From assembly GCA_003054655.1 (NCBI GenBank), contig QAYZ01000016.1:1488001-1552000 (forward strand): a stretch of 64,000 bases of DNA, read 5' to 3'. The notes under the pieces were generated by a model, which saw only the letters and a list, made by a program, of their open reading frames with translations, was not told where the DNA came from and did not search any database. Positions 42,937-52,625 of the stretch are shown here, piece after piece. Within the stretch, counting starts at the first letter, position 1; the number at the start of each line of letters is the position of its first letter. Made by a program: the position numbers and the translations under genes. Origin of the DNA: Spartobacteria bacterium LR76 (GTDB taxonomy: Bacteria; Verrucomicrobiota; Verrucomicrobiia; Chthoniobacterales; Terrimicrobiaceae).

Positions 42937-45900
42937 TTACCTTGGATTTCCTATTATAATTTTAGTTTGTGGCTGAACGGTGAAACTACCTCCCGCCGCC
43001 GGAATAGATCCCGAACTAAACTGGGATTGCGTAACGGTCGTAACTCCACCGCGTCCGTTTAGATTGCTAATCTGTATAGTTCCATCACCAGCATTTTGAG
43101 CTGTTACCGCATGCAACTGTCCTCCCGGAGTCTTCACCCCAATGATAGCGGGTGACTCCGTTGATGTAATGTTATCAGCCATTTTCCCTGCACTCGGATT
43201 GCCATCCTTGTCAAGATTCGACTTTATAGACGGCTTCACTCCATTCTCTTTTAGCACTTTCGACATGGTTTTCTCAAACCCATCAGAGATCGTTCCACCC
43301 TGCCTGGAGTTCCAATTCTGCCCCACGGTACCTTGGGCAGCATCGACTTGCTCACGAATCCTTGCCTCTCCCGGATTATCACCTGTTACCGTTTGCACAA
43401 CAGTTCGAAGAGCGGCGGGCGCGCATGACTGCTTCATTTCTTGAGCATAAGCATTACCTTTTATATCCCCAACACTTTTGTCGCTTCTACCCTTCGCTGT
43501 TTCGCTTGGCTTTGTATCTCCCGCACTTTTTTTGTTCAATTCACCTCTGATCAGATGATTTAGCGTTTCTTTAACTCTCTCGATAATTGATGGCTTTTTC
43601 TTTTCGTTCTCGTTCTCCGCGAGTCCCTCCGGATCAAACTTGGTCCAAGGATTCTGCCTCACGTAGGCGTAGAGGTTCGGCCCATCAACGAAGCCTGCCG
43701 GGTCTTGGCTCAAAAACGCCCCTGTCTCCAAATCCCGGAACCTGAAACCTTCATTGGCATACCCCGGCACGTCCTCGTCCTTGGTATTCGACTTCTGGCG
43801 GTCCAGCGTCGTGCCGGCCTCCGTCACCCGCTTGCCGAACGCCTCGTAGGTCGCCTGGTAGGTGATGTTGCCCGTTGCGTCCGTCTTGGCCGTCACGTCT
43901 CCGCGCCGGTTGTAGTGCGTGAAGCTCGGCACTCCCGCCCTTTCGGTATACAGGATGCCGCCGACTCCTCCACCCCAATCCGAACCCCGCACGTAATCCA
44001 CGCTCGGCAGCCCGTTCTCGAACTCCCTCACCTCCGTGCCTCCGCTGAACACCGCCTTCGTCACGGTCGTGTTGTAGGCCAGTTCCACCCGGCGCGTCCG
44101 GTAATCATACCCCCAACCGTAGGTCCCGCTTCCGCCCAGGCTGGCCTTGGCCAGCGCAATGAGGCGGTTTTCATTGTCCCACGTGAACGTGTCGGTATTG
44201 ATCCCCTCCGTCCGCGTCAGACGGTTGCCGTTGTCGTCGTAGGTGTAGCTCACCGTCCGGCTTGACCCTTCCGTAAACGAGGTGAGCTGGTTGCGGCTGT
44301 TGTAGCTGTAGCTCGCCAGGACCCCGCCCTTGGTCATCGTCTCCCGGTTGTGCGCGTTGTCGTAGCTATAGAGCGTCGTCCCTGCTCCGCTTCCCGTCAC
44401 CGCCTCCTGCGTGAGCCGGTTGATCGCGTCGTAGGTGTTGGTCACCACGCGGTCCATGGCCGGGTCGGCATACGCCTCCGTCACCTGCTTCACATTGGCT
44501 GCGGGGTCGTAGGCATACATGTAGCTCGAGAGCGGCAGCCCTCCGCTGCCCCGCGTGCTCACCAGCGTCGTCGTGCGGTTGGCCGCGTCGAATGTACTCG
44601 TCGTCGCGTCCCCATTGGGCAGCGTCTTCGTCAGGATGTTGCCATCCAGATCGTACGCATAGGTCGTCACCAGCGGCCCCTGCGTGAGGGTGCTCAGCCG
44701 GTTCTGCGCGTCGTAGGCTGAGATCAGCGGCACGCTCAGGCCTCCGTAGAGCACGGAGATGCGGTTGCCCGCGAGGTCGTACTTGTACTGATGGGTCAAC
44801 CCTCCGCTGGTTTCCGTCAACTGCCGCTTCAGCGCGTCGTAGGTGTAACCCACGTCGGCCTTCCCGGCCTTGCTCGCATCCGGCTCGGTCACCGTCAGCA
44901 GGTTGCCCGTTGCGTCGTACGTCATCACCCGGTTATCCTGGGTGCGGCCCACGTAGTTGACCGTTGTCAGGCGGTGCCGCAGGTCGTACCCGTACTCGGT
45001 GCGATGTCCCATCGCGTCCACCCGGGCCGTCTTGTCCACGGCGTTGTACTGGAACGTCGTCGTCTTGTTCCCCGCGTCCTTCACCGTCAGGTTGCGCTTC
45101 AACCCATCGTACGTGAACTCCGTCCGCTGGTTCTTGCCGTCCACGATGGCCGTCCGGTTGCCCGCGAAGTCGTATTCGTTGCGCACCACGATGCTTTCCG
45201 CGTCGGTCGTCGTCACCAGCCGGTTCAGCTTGTCGTAGGTATTCACCGTTTCGTGTCCGTTCGCGTCGGTCACCTTCGTCGCATTACCGTTCCTGTCGTA
45301 TTCCGTCAAGGTCGTCGGTCGCTGACTTCCTCCTCCATAGATCGCCACGCTCGGCTGCTCGACCTTCGTCACCCGGTTGGCCGCGTCGTACGTCGTGTCG
45401 GTTTCGTTGCCCCGGGCGTCCGTGGTTTTCACCACGTTGCCCGCCGCGTCGTAGGCCCAATGCAAGGTCGGTGTGCCCGTACCGGGCCGCGTCTCGGTCA
45501 GCTTCCGGTTGCGGTTGTCATACGTGAATGTCCACTCGTACCCCAGCGGGTTGATCGTCTTGATCACGTTGCCCGCGTCGTCGTACTGCGTCTGCGTCAC
45601 CGCCCGCGCCGTCACGCCCAGGCCATTGTCCACCTCGGGGCTCGATACCTTCACCGGGCGGCCCGCGTCATCGTACTCCGTGAGCGTGTCGTTGCCCAGT
45701 TCGTCCTCCACCTTCCACTTCAATCCCGTCGACGTGTAATACGTGTGCGTCGCCGTCAGGTCCGGCCAGATCGTCGACGTCTCCCGGTTCAGCGCGTCGT
45801 AGGTCTTTTGCGTGATGCGCGGCACCAGCGTCGTGGTCAGCGGGTCGTATTCCCTCACGAGGTTGCCCACGTCATCGTACTCGTACTTCGTCACCGCGTA

Positions 45901-48510
45901 GACGCCGTCCTGGTACTCCGCCTTTTTCTCGATCGGTCGGTAGGTCGCATCGTACGTCGTCAGCGTCTCGTACCCCAGCGGGTCCGTCACCTTTACCGGC
46001 ATGAAGTCGCGCCCAAACTGCAACCCGCCCGAGTTCTCGCCGTACTCAAAAGTCGTTTCCTTCCCGTACGGGTCCGTCGTCTTCACCAGGCGATTGAGCC
46101 CGTCGTACGCCATCGTCGTCACCCAGCCATTGGGGGATTTTACCGTCTCCTTCCCGTTGAGCTTCGTATAGGTCGTCTCCGTCACGAGATCCGAGCTGTC
46201 AATCGCGTGGTTCCCGTCCATGTCACGGGCCTCCTTGACCACGCGGTTCAACGAATCGTATTCCCTCAACGTGGAGCGCCCCAACTCGTCATCCTCCCGG
46301 ATCTTGTTGCCCCTCGCATCGTAGAAGGTTTTTTTCTCGCTCCCGCCCGGCAGACTCACTTTCGTCAGCCGGTTGACGCTGTCGTAGGTGAATCTCGTGA
46401 TGTTGTTATTTGGGTCCTGGGTCGTCAGCTTGTTGTTGTTGTTGTCGTAAGTGTATCTGGTCGGCCGATTACTCCCAACCTTCTCCCCGCTAATGTTTCC
46501 CGTACCCGATTGAAGGGTGTACTCGGTCACAAGGTCAGCAACCCAGAGCGGATCTCCTGCCTTTTTGCGAACCAGCTTTTTGTGCAGAATCCCCGGGAAC
46601 GAGCTATCATACACAAAGTCCGTTCTCTGGAACTCCGGCGCACTGTTAGCCGTGGTCGCCAGAATCACTTCGCTTAGTCGATTGCCATTGGCTGGATCGA
46701 TCTCATTCTCTGTGACCCGCCCCTCCTCGTCCACCGACCGATTCATCACGCGCCACGTCGGGTCGTAGGTGAACGTCTTCTCTTTGCCCTCTCCATTTAT
46801 CTGCTTCGTGACGTCTCCCCATTTCACCGGGATCTCCTCACCAGCGCCTCCCGGCAGGGCTGGCCAGTTGTAGCGAAGCGCAAAATCGAAATCGTCGCCG
46901 TACTCGAAGGTCGTTGGCGTCGGGGAAGAGACATCCTGGAAGCTCTTCAGAGCCATTCCTGCCGTCTTGTCGAATGTCGCAACCATCTGCCCGCCCTGAG
47001 GCGTCGAGACACTCATCTTCTGGTAAATGATTTGTAATGTTTCGTGGCTTGCTTCGGGCAGTTCGGCCGATCCTGCTATAGGAGCATCAAATGCAATCCA
47101 AGTGGTAAATACACCCATTCGCTCTACCGCCGAGTCACTAAAATCGTAAATCCACTCTCCTCCCGCCGCGTCCGTCACAATCATTCGCCTGGAACCCATG
47201 AGTTCCTCCCTCCCCTCATCATCCTTACCGATCCATACTTTTGAAGAATTTTGGAAAGTGACGCAATCACCGTTGGGAAGAGTCACTTTCTTGACGTTTC
47301 GCGGGTTTCCGGCAGTAGTGTACCAACCACCAATATTATCCTCTTTTTTGTACGCCCATTTCGAGTTATCGACAGCATACTCGAATACGTACATTGAACC
47401 ATTCGGGTCTGTGATCGATGTCAGATCTACATGCAAAAAAACTCCCGGCGACTTGGGCTCCTTATTATACTCTGCCACCATTTCATAACCATACATCGTC
47501 GTCGCACCGTTTTCCTTTGCGACTGATTTTAAACGAATGAATGGAAAGGTCTTATTAAACTGTTCAGAAAGAACAAACGGACTGACATCGTAGTCGTAAG
47601 TCGTTACATTGCCATTTGGATCACTTATACTGGTCACCCGCCCATTGTCATCCTGGGTAATCAGAAGCCTTTTGCCACGCATACTGATTGCTTCCGGAAC
47701 AAGAGTTTCATACTCGGTAGGATAAGTGTAGTCGATTTGAGTTCCGTACCGATCAACAATTTTGACCAATCGAGCGCACTCGATACCCAACGACTGCATT
47801 CCTGCCGACGACAACCCCGGGCGAACTTCAAACGTCAGCGTCGTTCCGAACTTTCTTTTGAATTCATAAAAGACCGGCTGATCCCCAGCATGCGGCAAAA
47901 TGTTCAATGAAGTCGCCATAACATCCTGCTGATGACGAGTTTCAGGTCGTGGAAAGAACTTCATTTCAACCCCTTGTTCCCCGTTTGTTTTCGGGACGTA
48001 AGGCATCGTGATAAATCCGTACTCAACTCCATTCTCATCAATCACCTTGGCTGAATAGCGACTTATCGTTATGCTCGCTGAGATGTTGCTGGTCCAGCCG
48101 TCTCCAAATGGATTCCGTCCACGAAGCCCCCCCAAATGAAGATAGGGCCTCAAATAGGTTTTTACGACGTCGGGCGACCAGATCAGGGTATTCCAGTTGC
48201 GTCGAACGGAAAGCGTGAGGTCGGTTCCGGAAAAGGGCACGTAAACATCAGTGACCTGATGCGTAAGGGTATGCCCCATGGCATCGATGTAGGTTTCTTC
48301 AGGCTCCTGATCCGTTTCCTCCTTGGCCTGCGGCTTTTCGTCAGGAATTGGGAAGCCATTAAGGCCGACCTTCCGATATTTCGGACCAGTTACCTCATTG
48401 GTCCCGAGGAAAACTGAAATTGGATTGCAACCATCCACCATGTCTGCCAAGACCGGATGCAAAAAGGTGACAAATATCGTTGCTGCAATGAGGGTTTTCA
48501 GGCTCTTCAT
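42937..48510 (-). CDS. Rhs/YD-repeat polymorphic toxin 2 with papain-like tip
   Basis: 1857 residues with signal peptide (TLIAATIFVTFLHPVLA). It shares KYRKVGLNGFPIPDEKP, the YD cocoon and the core end (DPEGL, ~1630) with Rhs 1. The unrelated C-terminal tip (~1630-1857) has a Lys/Glu-rich linker and then a papain-like/C39-type fold: MKQSCAPAALRTV with candidate nucleophile C1696 and GGQLHAVTA with candidate H1800. Such tips can be toxins or self-processing proteases. The start overlaps the companion gene stop (ATGA). Confidence 0.9.
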   Translation of the reverse strand: MKSLKTLIAATIFVTFLHPVLADMVDGCNPISVFLGTNEVTGPKYRKVGLNGFPIPDEKPQAKEETDQEPEETYIDAMGHTLTHQVTDVYVPFSGTDLTLSVRRNWNTLIWSPDVVKTYLRPYLHLGGLRGRNPFGDGWTSNISASITISRYSAKVIDENGVEYGFITMPYVPKTNGEQGVEMKFFPRPETRHQQDVMATSLNILPHAGDQPVFYEFKRKFGTTLTFEVRPGLSSAGMQSLGIECARLVKIVDRYGTQIDYTYPTEYETLVPEAISMRGKRLLITQDDNGRVTSISDPNGNVTTYDYDVSPFVLSEQFNKTFPFIRLKSVAKENGATTMYGYEMVAEYNKEPKSPGVFLHVDLTSITDPNGSMYVFEYAVDNSKWAYKKEDNIGGWYTTAGNPRNVKKVTLPNGDCVTFQNSSKVWIGKDDEGREELMGSRRMIVTDAAGGEWIYDFSDSAVERMGVFTTWIAFDAPIAGSAELPEASHETLQIIYQKMSVSTPQGGQMVATFDKTAGMALKSFQDVSSPTPTTFEYGDDFDFALRYNWPALPGGAGEEIPVKWGDVTKQINGEGKEKTFTYDPTWRVMNRSVDEEGRVTENEIDPANGNRLSEVILATTANSAPEFQRTDFVYDSSFPGILHKKLVRKKAGDPLWVADLVTEYTLQSGTGNISGEKVGSNRPTRYTYDNNNNKLTTQDPNNNITRFTYDSVNRLTKVSLPGGSEKKTFYDARGNKIREDDELGRSTLREYDSLNRVVKEARDMDGNHAIDSSDLVTETTYTKLNGKETVKSPNGWVTTMAYDGLNRLVKTTDPYGKETTFEYGENSGGLQFGRDFMPVKVTDPLGYETLTTYDATYRPIEKKAEYQDGVYAVTKYEYDDVGNLVREYDPLTTTLVPRITQKTYDALNRETSTIWPDLTATHTYYTSTGLKWKVEDELGNDTLTEYDDAGRPVKVSSPEVDNGLGVTARAVTQTQYDDAGNVIKTINPLGYEWTFTYDNRNRKLTETRPGTGTPTLHWAYDAAGNVVKTTDARGNETDTTYDAANRVTKVEQPSVAIYGGGSQRPTTLTEYDRNGNATKVTDANGHETVNTYDKLNRLVTTTDAESIVVRNEYDFAGNRTAIVDGKNQRTEFTYDGLKRNLTVKDAGNKTTTFQYNAVDKTARVDAMGHRTEYGYDLRHRLTTVNYVGRTQDNRVMTYDATGNLLTVTEPDASKAGKADVGYTYDALKRQLTETSGGLTHQYKYDLAGNRISVLYGGLSVPLISAYDAQNRLSTLTQGPLVTTYAYDLDGNILTKTLPNGDATTSTFDAANRTTTLVSTRGSGGLPLSSYMYAYDPAANVKQVTEAYADPAMDRVVTNTYDAINRLTQEAVTGSGAGTTLYSYDNAHNRETMTKGGVLASYSYNSRNQLTSFTEGSSRTVSYTYDDNGNRLTRTEGINTDTFTWDNENRLIALAKASLGGSGTYGWGYDYRTRRVELAYNTTVTKAVFSGGTEVREFENGLPSVDYVRGSDWGGGVGGILYTERAGVPSFTHYNRRGDVTAKTDATGNITYQATYEAFGKRVTEAGTTLDRQKSNTKDEDVPGYANEGFRFRDLETGAFLSQDPAGFVDGPNLYAYVRQNPWTKFDPEGLAENENEKKKPSIIERVKETLNHLIRGELNKKSAGDTKPSETAKGRSDKSVGDIKGNAYAQEMKQSCAPAALRTVVQTVTGDNPGEARIREQVDAAQGTVGQNWNSRQGGTISDGFEKTMSKVLKENGVKPSIKSNLDKDGNPSAGKMADNITSTESPAIIGVKTPGGQLHAVTAQNAGDGTIQISNLNGRGGVTTVTQSQFSSGSIPAAGGSFTVQPQTKIIIGNPR
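43627..46139. repeat. Rhs core repeat, copy 2 (2.5 kb)
   Basis: Partner of 34821-37333, same orientation and equal length. The two copies could recombine and delete or exchange everything between them, including the immunity gene and repeat of cassette 2 and most of cassette 1's upstream genes. Confidence 0.85.
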
Positions 48511-49982
48511 TTAATGATCGGCATTGTGCCGGGTAGGTTTTGCTGAATTGCGCGTTGAGCTTCCGAGACAGCCTTTGTCAGGGGCATAAACTCCCGCTCC
48601 ACTTTCAATTGTTTCGTCTGCGGATCCTGTACCAGCGTTCGTTCGAGTCCCGTACGTGGATCCCGCGACACTTGGGCAATGAGTTTCTCGCCCTGATACC
48701 AATCCACGAGAATCTCCCCGGCCTGATAGGAGTATTTGAATGTGTCTCCCTTGCGAACTCGCTCCGCGATCCGCCCGCTCTGGTCATAAAGTTCCGAGTA
48801 TAACACTTTGTCACCCAGGCTTTCCCTATAGGAAATCAGACCGCCCTCCGGGCCATAGGTCCATTCTTTCAGCGATTTTCCCAATCGCTCGCGAATCAGC
48901 CTGCCAGCCTCATCGTAGCTCCACTTTTGCACGAGAATCTCGCGCCCATCACGGCTCTGCGTGAGCTCCCGGATCTTGAGATACAACGGGCCGCTCGCCA
49001 GAAAATACGACCTCGCGGTCGTCAGTCCGTCGGGTTGCTTGTATTCGGAATATCCGATCTTTTTGTTGTAGAAATACGACTCTGTCGTTCCGTCGGCAAA
49101 TTGACGAACCATGGTCAGGGGGACGGTTTCGGTTCCTCCAGACCGCTGGTAGGTGGCTTCACCGTCCGACACAATCGCTCCATCCCCAGGCTTCCAGACA
49201 AAATCCCTCAGAGGATCGCTCAAGGAGCGATATTTCATCTGCAACTCCCCTGAGGGAAGAAGCTCGATCGGGAACTGCTCGTCGACAAATAAACGGGAAA
49301 TACGGGCGAGCTCCGTGTCATAGCCAGCCACCAAGGTGCCAGGCGCACCGGGAACCACGCGAGGCACCTGCTGCCAGTCCAGACTATAGCGTCCATCAGT
49401 GGTCATGATGGAAGTTGGCTTGGGATCTGACCCGGCGTACTCGAAACGCAGAATATCTCCCCGCGTCTTTTCCCGGATGGCCTGAAACTTCGCCCCCTCC
49501 CAGATCCACTCGACTTGCACTCCCTTGTCGGTAACCAGGTCCTTGATCTTTCCGCCGACGTAGCGCAGCTTCCAGCCCTTCGTTTCCAGGATCGTCTCGG
49601 AATCGCTCGTCATTCGGGCGACATATGTGCCGTCGCGAGAGGAATACCCGCCATCCTTCAGGAGCCGGAGATAAATCGTCCTGCCGCCCAATGTACTCAG
49701 GATCAGCCTCTTCTCGTTGAGCCGAACCAGAGTGGAGTCCAGAAGCGGCATGGACCAATGAGGGCCGAATGAGCCATTGCCCTTTGTCGCGCCGCCAAAA
49801 CGAAGCCGCAACGGCAGCGTGTTTCCATCACTCAGGCGCAGGTCGACCAACTCGGTCCATACAACCAGAGCGCCTTTATCATCAGAAAACCCGAGAAACT
49901 TGTGCGGACGGGTAAAATCCGGCGATTCCGCCCAACCCGAGACCGCGAAAGCCACGACAGCCGCTATGCCAATTAATCGCAT
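48507..49982 (-). CDS. Rhs companion protein 2 (secreted YD-like propeller)
   Basis: 491 residues with a signal peptide (IGIAAVVAFAVSGWAE). Homologous along its length to the companion at 39676 (DFTRPHKFLGFSDD, NTLPLRLRFGG, GSFGPHW, LGGRTIYLR; later WSYDEAGRLIRERLG). The C-terminus ends in a short helical tail. The stop overlaps the Rhs 2 start codon (ATGA), so the two are made in fixed proportion. No enzymatic motif seen. Confidence 0.8.
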   Translation of the reverse strand: MRLIGIAAVVAFAVSGWAESPDFTRPHKFLGFSDDKGALVVWTELVDLRLSDGNTLPLRLRFGGATKGNGSFGPHWSMPLLDSTLVRLNEKRLILSTLGGRTIYLRLLKDGGYSSRDGTYVARMTSDSETILETKGWKLRYVGGKIKDLVTDKGVQVEWIWEGAKFQAIREKTRGDILRFEYAGSDPKPTSIMTTDGRYSLDWQQVPRVVPGAPGTLVAGYDTELARISRLFVDEQFPIELLPSGELQMKYRSLSDPLRDFVWKPGDGAIVSDGEATYQRSGGTETVPLTMVRQFADGTTESYFYNKKIGYSEYKQPDGLTTARSYFLASGPLYLKIRELTQSRDGREILVQKWSYDEAGRLIRERLGKSLKEWTYGPEGGLISYRESLGDKVLYSELYDQSGRIAERVRKGDTFKYSYQAGEILVDWYQGEKLIAQVSRDPRTGLERTLVQDPQTKQLKVEREFMPLTKAVSEAQRAIQQNLPGTMPIIK

Positions 49983-50005
49983 CCCTTCCCTCCCGAAGAA
50001 ATCAA

Positions 50006-50173
50006 CTAACCCTGACCGCCGCCACCGTCGTCGTCACCATCGGGAGGTTCGCAAACATTGTCCCCGGACAATGATCGAAAAGTCGGCCCCACAAGATTCG
50101 AGGCAAAGCCCTTTTGAGCAAACACCGCCACCAATATCAGCAAGATGATCCGAAATAGTCCCTGAACCTTCAT
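50006..50173 (-). CDS. Small exported protein with CEPP motif 2
   Basis: 55 residues from ATG at 50173, chosen for the AAGGAAAAG site upstream and a start directly before the hydrophobic helix (LFRIILLILVAVFAQKGFAS). After the helix a short region ends in NVCEPPDGDDDGGGGQG. It mirrors the gene at 41227: same position at the head of a cassette, same CEPP motif, low-complexity tail. First gene of cassette 2. Confidence 0.7.
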   Translation of the reverse strand: MKVQGLFRIILLILVAVFAQKGFASNLVGPTFRSLSGDNVCEPPDGDDDGGGGQG

Positions 50174-50197
50174 AGCGCTTTTCCTTGTTGAGGCGCC

Positions 50198-50290
50198 ATA
50201 CATCACTAAGCCTAACCTAAGTCAAGAGAATGAGATTTCTTCAGAGGTAAGATTTATTTCAAGAATGAGAAATTGACATTCCATGCTCCG
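50198..50290 (-). promoter_or_regulatory. Conserved upstream region of Rhs cassette 2
   Basis: Counterpart of 41423-41514. It keeps the TTGACT -35 candidate, the TGTATG spacing and the GAGGTAAGATTTATTTCAAG block on the plus strand; the palindrome is imperfect here (TTTCTTCAGAGG). It lies between divergent genes and may also influence the plus-strand operon starting nearby. Confidence 0.6.
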
Positions 50291-50897
50291 AGATCGCGAT
50301 TTTCCCCGCGTCGCCGAACCTCATTCATCATCAAAAAGTCGACTCGACTTCAGTCGAGTGCATCGATCTGCAGCCAATCCCGGCCTTACACTCAAAGAAC
50401 TCGCGCTTGAAATTCCCGCGGAATCCAGAGAAAGCAAGTGCGTGGAAAATTCGGAACACCCACATACCGAGAGCGATCTCCGCTCTCCCTTTGCGAGCGG
50501 AGCGCCACAGGCGAGCCGCAGGCGCTTTCCTTACGTCGTCCTGCTGGCAGCAATCGGCGTACTGGCTGCTGCCGGGATATCTTACGTACTAATACGCAGC
50601 GCCAGCGATCCCTTAAGAAAACTGAGCCAGTTTCCGGTGCAGGATTACCACGAAAACTACAACTCCCTCCTCGGAGCGCGATACCGGGCCGAGTTGAAAG
50701 TCTCCAATCAGCTCGGATGGGACGAAACCAAGGGCAGGCTGATCACCTTTCAGCTCGTGGAGGCGGAAAAACCGATCGTTGCCTTAGTGAGCCAAAACCT
50801 GAGCAGCATGGATATGAGGGCGGGTGATCGCATCGTTTGCGAAATCGATGTCGATCAGGGAGGCTTGCTCCGCATCCCGTACGCCCGGAAAGAATAA
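50283..50897 (+). CDS. Single-pass membrane protein at the head of the ABC/hydrolase operon
   Basis: 204 residues as drawn. The start is uncertain: the first 50 codons lie partly in the conserved cassette promoter, and GTG at 50442 (giving VENSEHPHTES...) may be the true start, for 151 residues. One membrane helix (FPYVVLLAAIGVLAAAGISYVLI) is followed by a beta-rich extracytoplasmic domain (YRAELKVSNQLGWDE...RAGDRIVCEIDVDQGG), possibly OB-like. It precedes the ABC gene by six bases. Unknown family; a periplasmic adaptor of the exporter is one possibility. Confidence 0.6.
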   Translation: MLRDRDFPRVAEPHSSSKSRLDFSRVHRSAANPGLTLKELALEIPAESRESKCVENSEHPHTESDLRSPFASGAPQASRRRFPYVVLLAAIGVLAAAGISYVLIRSASDPLRKLSQFPVQDYHENYNSLLGARYRAELKVSNQLGWDETKGRLITFQLVEAEKPIVALVSQNLSSMDMRAGDRIVCEIDVDQGGLLRIPYARKE

Positions 50898-50903
50898 CCT
50901 CGC

Positions 50904-52625
50904 ATGACGGTCTCGGGGATCATGGACATTGCGGGAGATACAGCGATCGCCCAGGAAAAAACCGACGGGCTGCACGTTCGCGATCTCTCGGTCTTCGCCC
51001 ATGGCCGCAAGACCGCTCTTCTCGAGAATGTCTCCTTCTCCTTGCCTGCGGGTACGTTTACCGCCGTCATCGGGCTTTCGGGCTGCGGAAAGTCGACATT
51101 GCTGCGGTCTCTCGCAGGCATCCAGAAACCGACCTTGGGGAACATTGCCCTGGCGGGGCACTCGATCGAGGCGCTGAAGGCCGACTACCCCCTTGCGATC
51201 TCGTTCCTTCCGCAATTTGCCTCATTTCATGCGTCCCTCACGGTCCGCGAAATCCTAGGATACGCGCTCGCCCTTCGCCTGCCGGCGCATCTCGACGATA
51301 AAGTGAAGCGGGACTGGCTGAAGAACCTGATCGCGCTGTCCGGCGCGGAGAGCTTCCTCGATCAGCCCTACTCGACTCTATCCGGCGGACAAATGCGTCG
51401 CGTCGCCATCGCGGAGGAACTCGTGGGCGATCCGGCCTTCATCCTGCTCGACGAACTCACCACCGGCCTCGACATCTACTCGGACGGGGAAATCATGGCG
51501 TGGCTGCGCAAGCTCGCCAACGATCTCAACAAGACCATCGTCCTCGTCACACATCAAACGGAACACCTGGCGCTCTGCGACCAGATCGCCTTTCTGCACG
51601 ATGGGAGACTGCGTTCAGTCGCTCCACTCAAGACCCTCCTGGCGAAGGAAGAAGTGGATTCCGTGGAGGGGCTTTTTCACAAATACACACTCGGCTCCAA
51701 GCCCGCTCCGGCATTCGTCAGTCCCCGGGCGGAAAGCGCCCGCGAGGTCCGGCTCATCAAGTCGCGACCCGCCGATGGCTGGCAACAATTTCTCACTCTT
51801 CTGAAGCGGCAGTGTCAACTGGCCCTCCGGGACAAACTCACCATCTCGGTCCAACTCGCCCTGACGATCCTGTTTCCCGTACTGGTAGCGATTTTCGCTC
51901 TTGAGGGCCTGCCGCAATTGCGTACTGCGGGCGACAGCCTGGACACCAATATCGTCCGGGCGCTAACCGACAAATTTGCCGTCCTGAAAGCGAGCGCCGA
52001 AAATGCGTCTCTTATTTCCGGCCTCGTCATGTTTCAGGTGATCCTCCTCGCCTTGAGCGGAGCAAACAACGGCTGCAAGGAAATCGCTGGCGAATACCAG
52101 ATCCTGCGCAAGGAACGCTATGCTGGCCTTTCCACGTGGTCGTATGTCTGCTCGAAATTCGTCTACGTAACGGCTCTCAGCATCGTGCAAGCCGGGTGGA
52201 TGACGATATTCGTCAAATCCGTGTGCGGCTTTCCCGGGTCGCTGGTTCCACAATTTGCCATCCTGCTGCTTGTCACCCTCGCCATGGCATGCACCTGCCT
52301 CGCCATCTCGGCAGCCATTCCCTCACCGGCCAAGGCTTCGCTGCTCTCCATCTACCTCGTGGGATTCCAACTTCCGCTCTCGGGCGCGGCCTTGGCCCTG
52401 CCTGCATGGATCTCCACCTGGACCCAGCCTCTTATTTCAGCCTACTGGGGGTGGAGCGGATTTCTGAGGACTCTCCAAGGCCATGGGTATTTCGGTCTGG
52501 TGCGCGACTTCAATAAGAGCGCGATCGCAGATTACTCCCTGAGCGTCGCGGTGTTGCTGGCGCATATCGTGATCGCTCTCGGAATCACTGCATTTTTCGT
52601 CAAACGGTCTGCCCAGGCGCAATGA
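50904..52625 (+). CDS. ABC exporter, fused ATPase and permease (ABCG/ABC-2 type)
   Basis: 573 residues. The N-terminal ATPase has Walker A GLSGCGKST (~57-65), signature LSGGQ (~159), Walker B FILLDE (~179) and H-loop VTHQTEH (~216). From ~300 the ABC-2 membrane domain has about six helices. The ATPase-first order is that of ABCG half-transporters, which work as dimers and export lipids, glycolipids or hydrophobic compounds. It overlaps the next gene by four bases and is the transport core of this operon. Confidence 0.9.
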   Translation: MTVSGIMDIAGDTAIAQEKTDGLHVRDLSVFAHGRKTALLENVSFSLPAGTFTAVIGLSGCGKSTLLRSLAGIQKPTLGNIALAGHSIEALKADYPLAISFLPQFASFHASLTVREILGYALALRLPAHLDDKVKRDWLKNLIALSGAESFLDQPYSTLSGGQMRRVAIAEELVGDPAFILLDELTTGLDIYSDGEIMAWLRKLANDLNKTIVLVTHQTEHLALCDQIAFLHDGRLRSVAPLKTLLAKEEVDSVEGLFHKYTLGSKPAPAFVSPRAESAREVRLIKSRPADGWQQFLTLLKRQCQLALRDKLTISVQLALTILFPVLVAIFALEGLPQLRTAGDSLDTNIVRALTDKFAVLKASAENASLISGLVMFQVILLALSGANNGCKEIAGEYQILRKERYAGLSTWSYVCSKFVYVTALSIVQAGWMTIFVKSVCGFPGSLVPQFAILLLVTLAMACTCLAISAAIPSPAKASLLSIYLVGFQLPLSGAALALPAWISTWTQPLISAYWGWSGFLRTLQGHGYFGLVRDFNKSAIADYSLSVAVLLAHIVIALGITAFFVKRSAQAQ

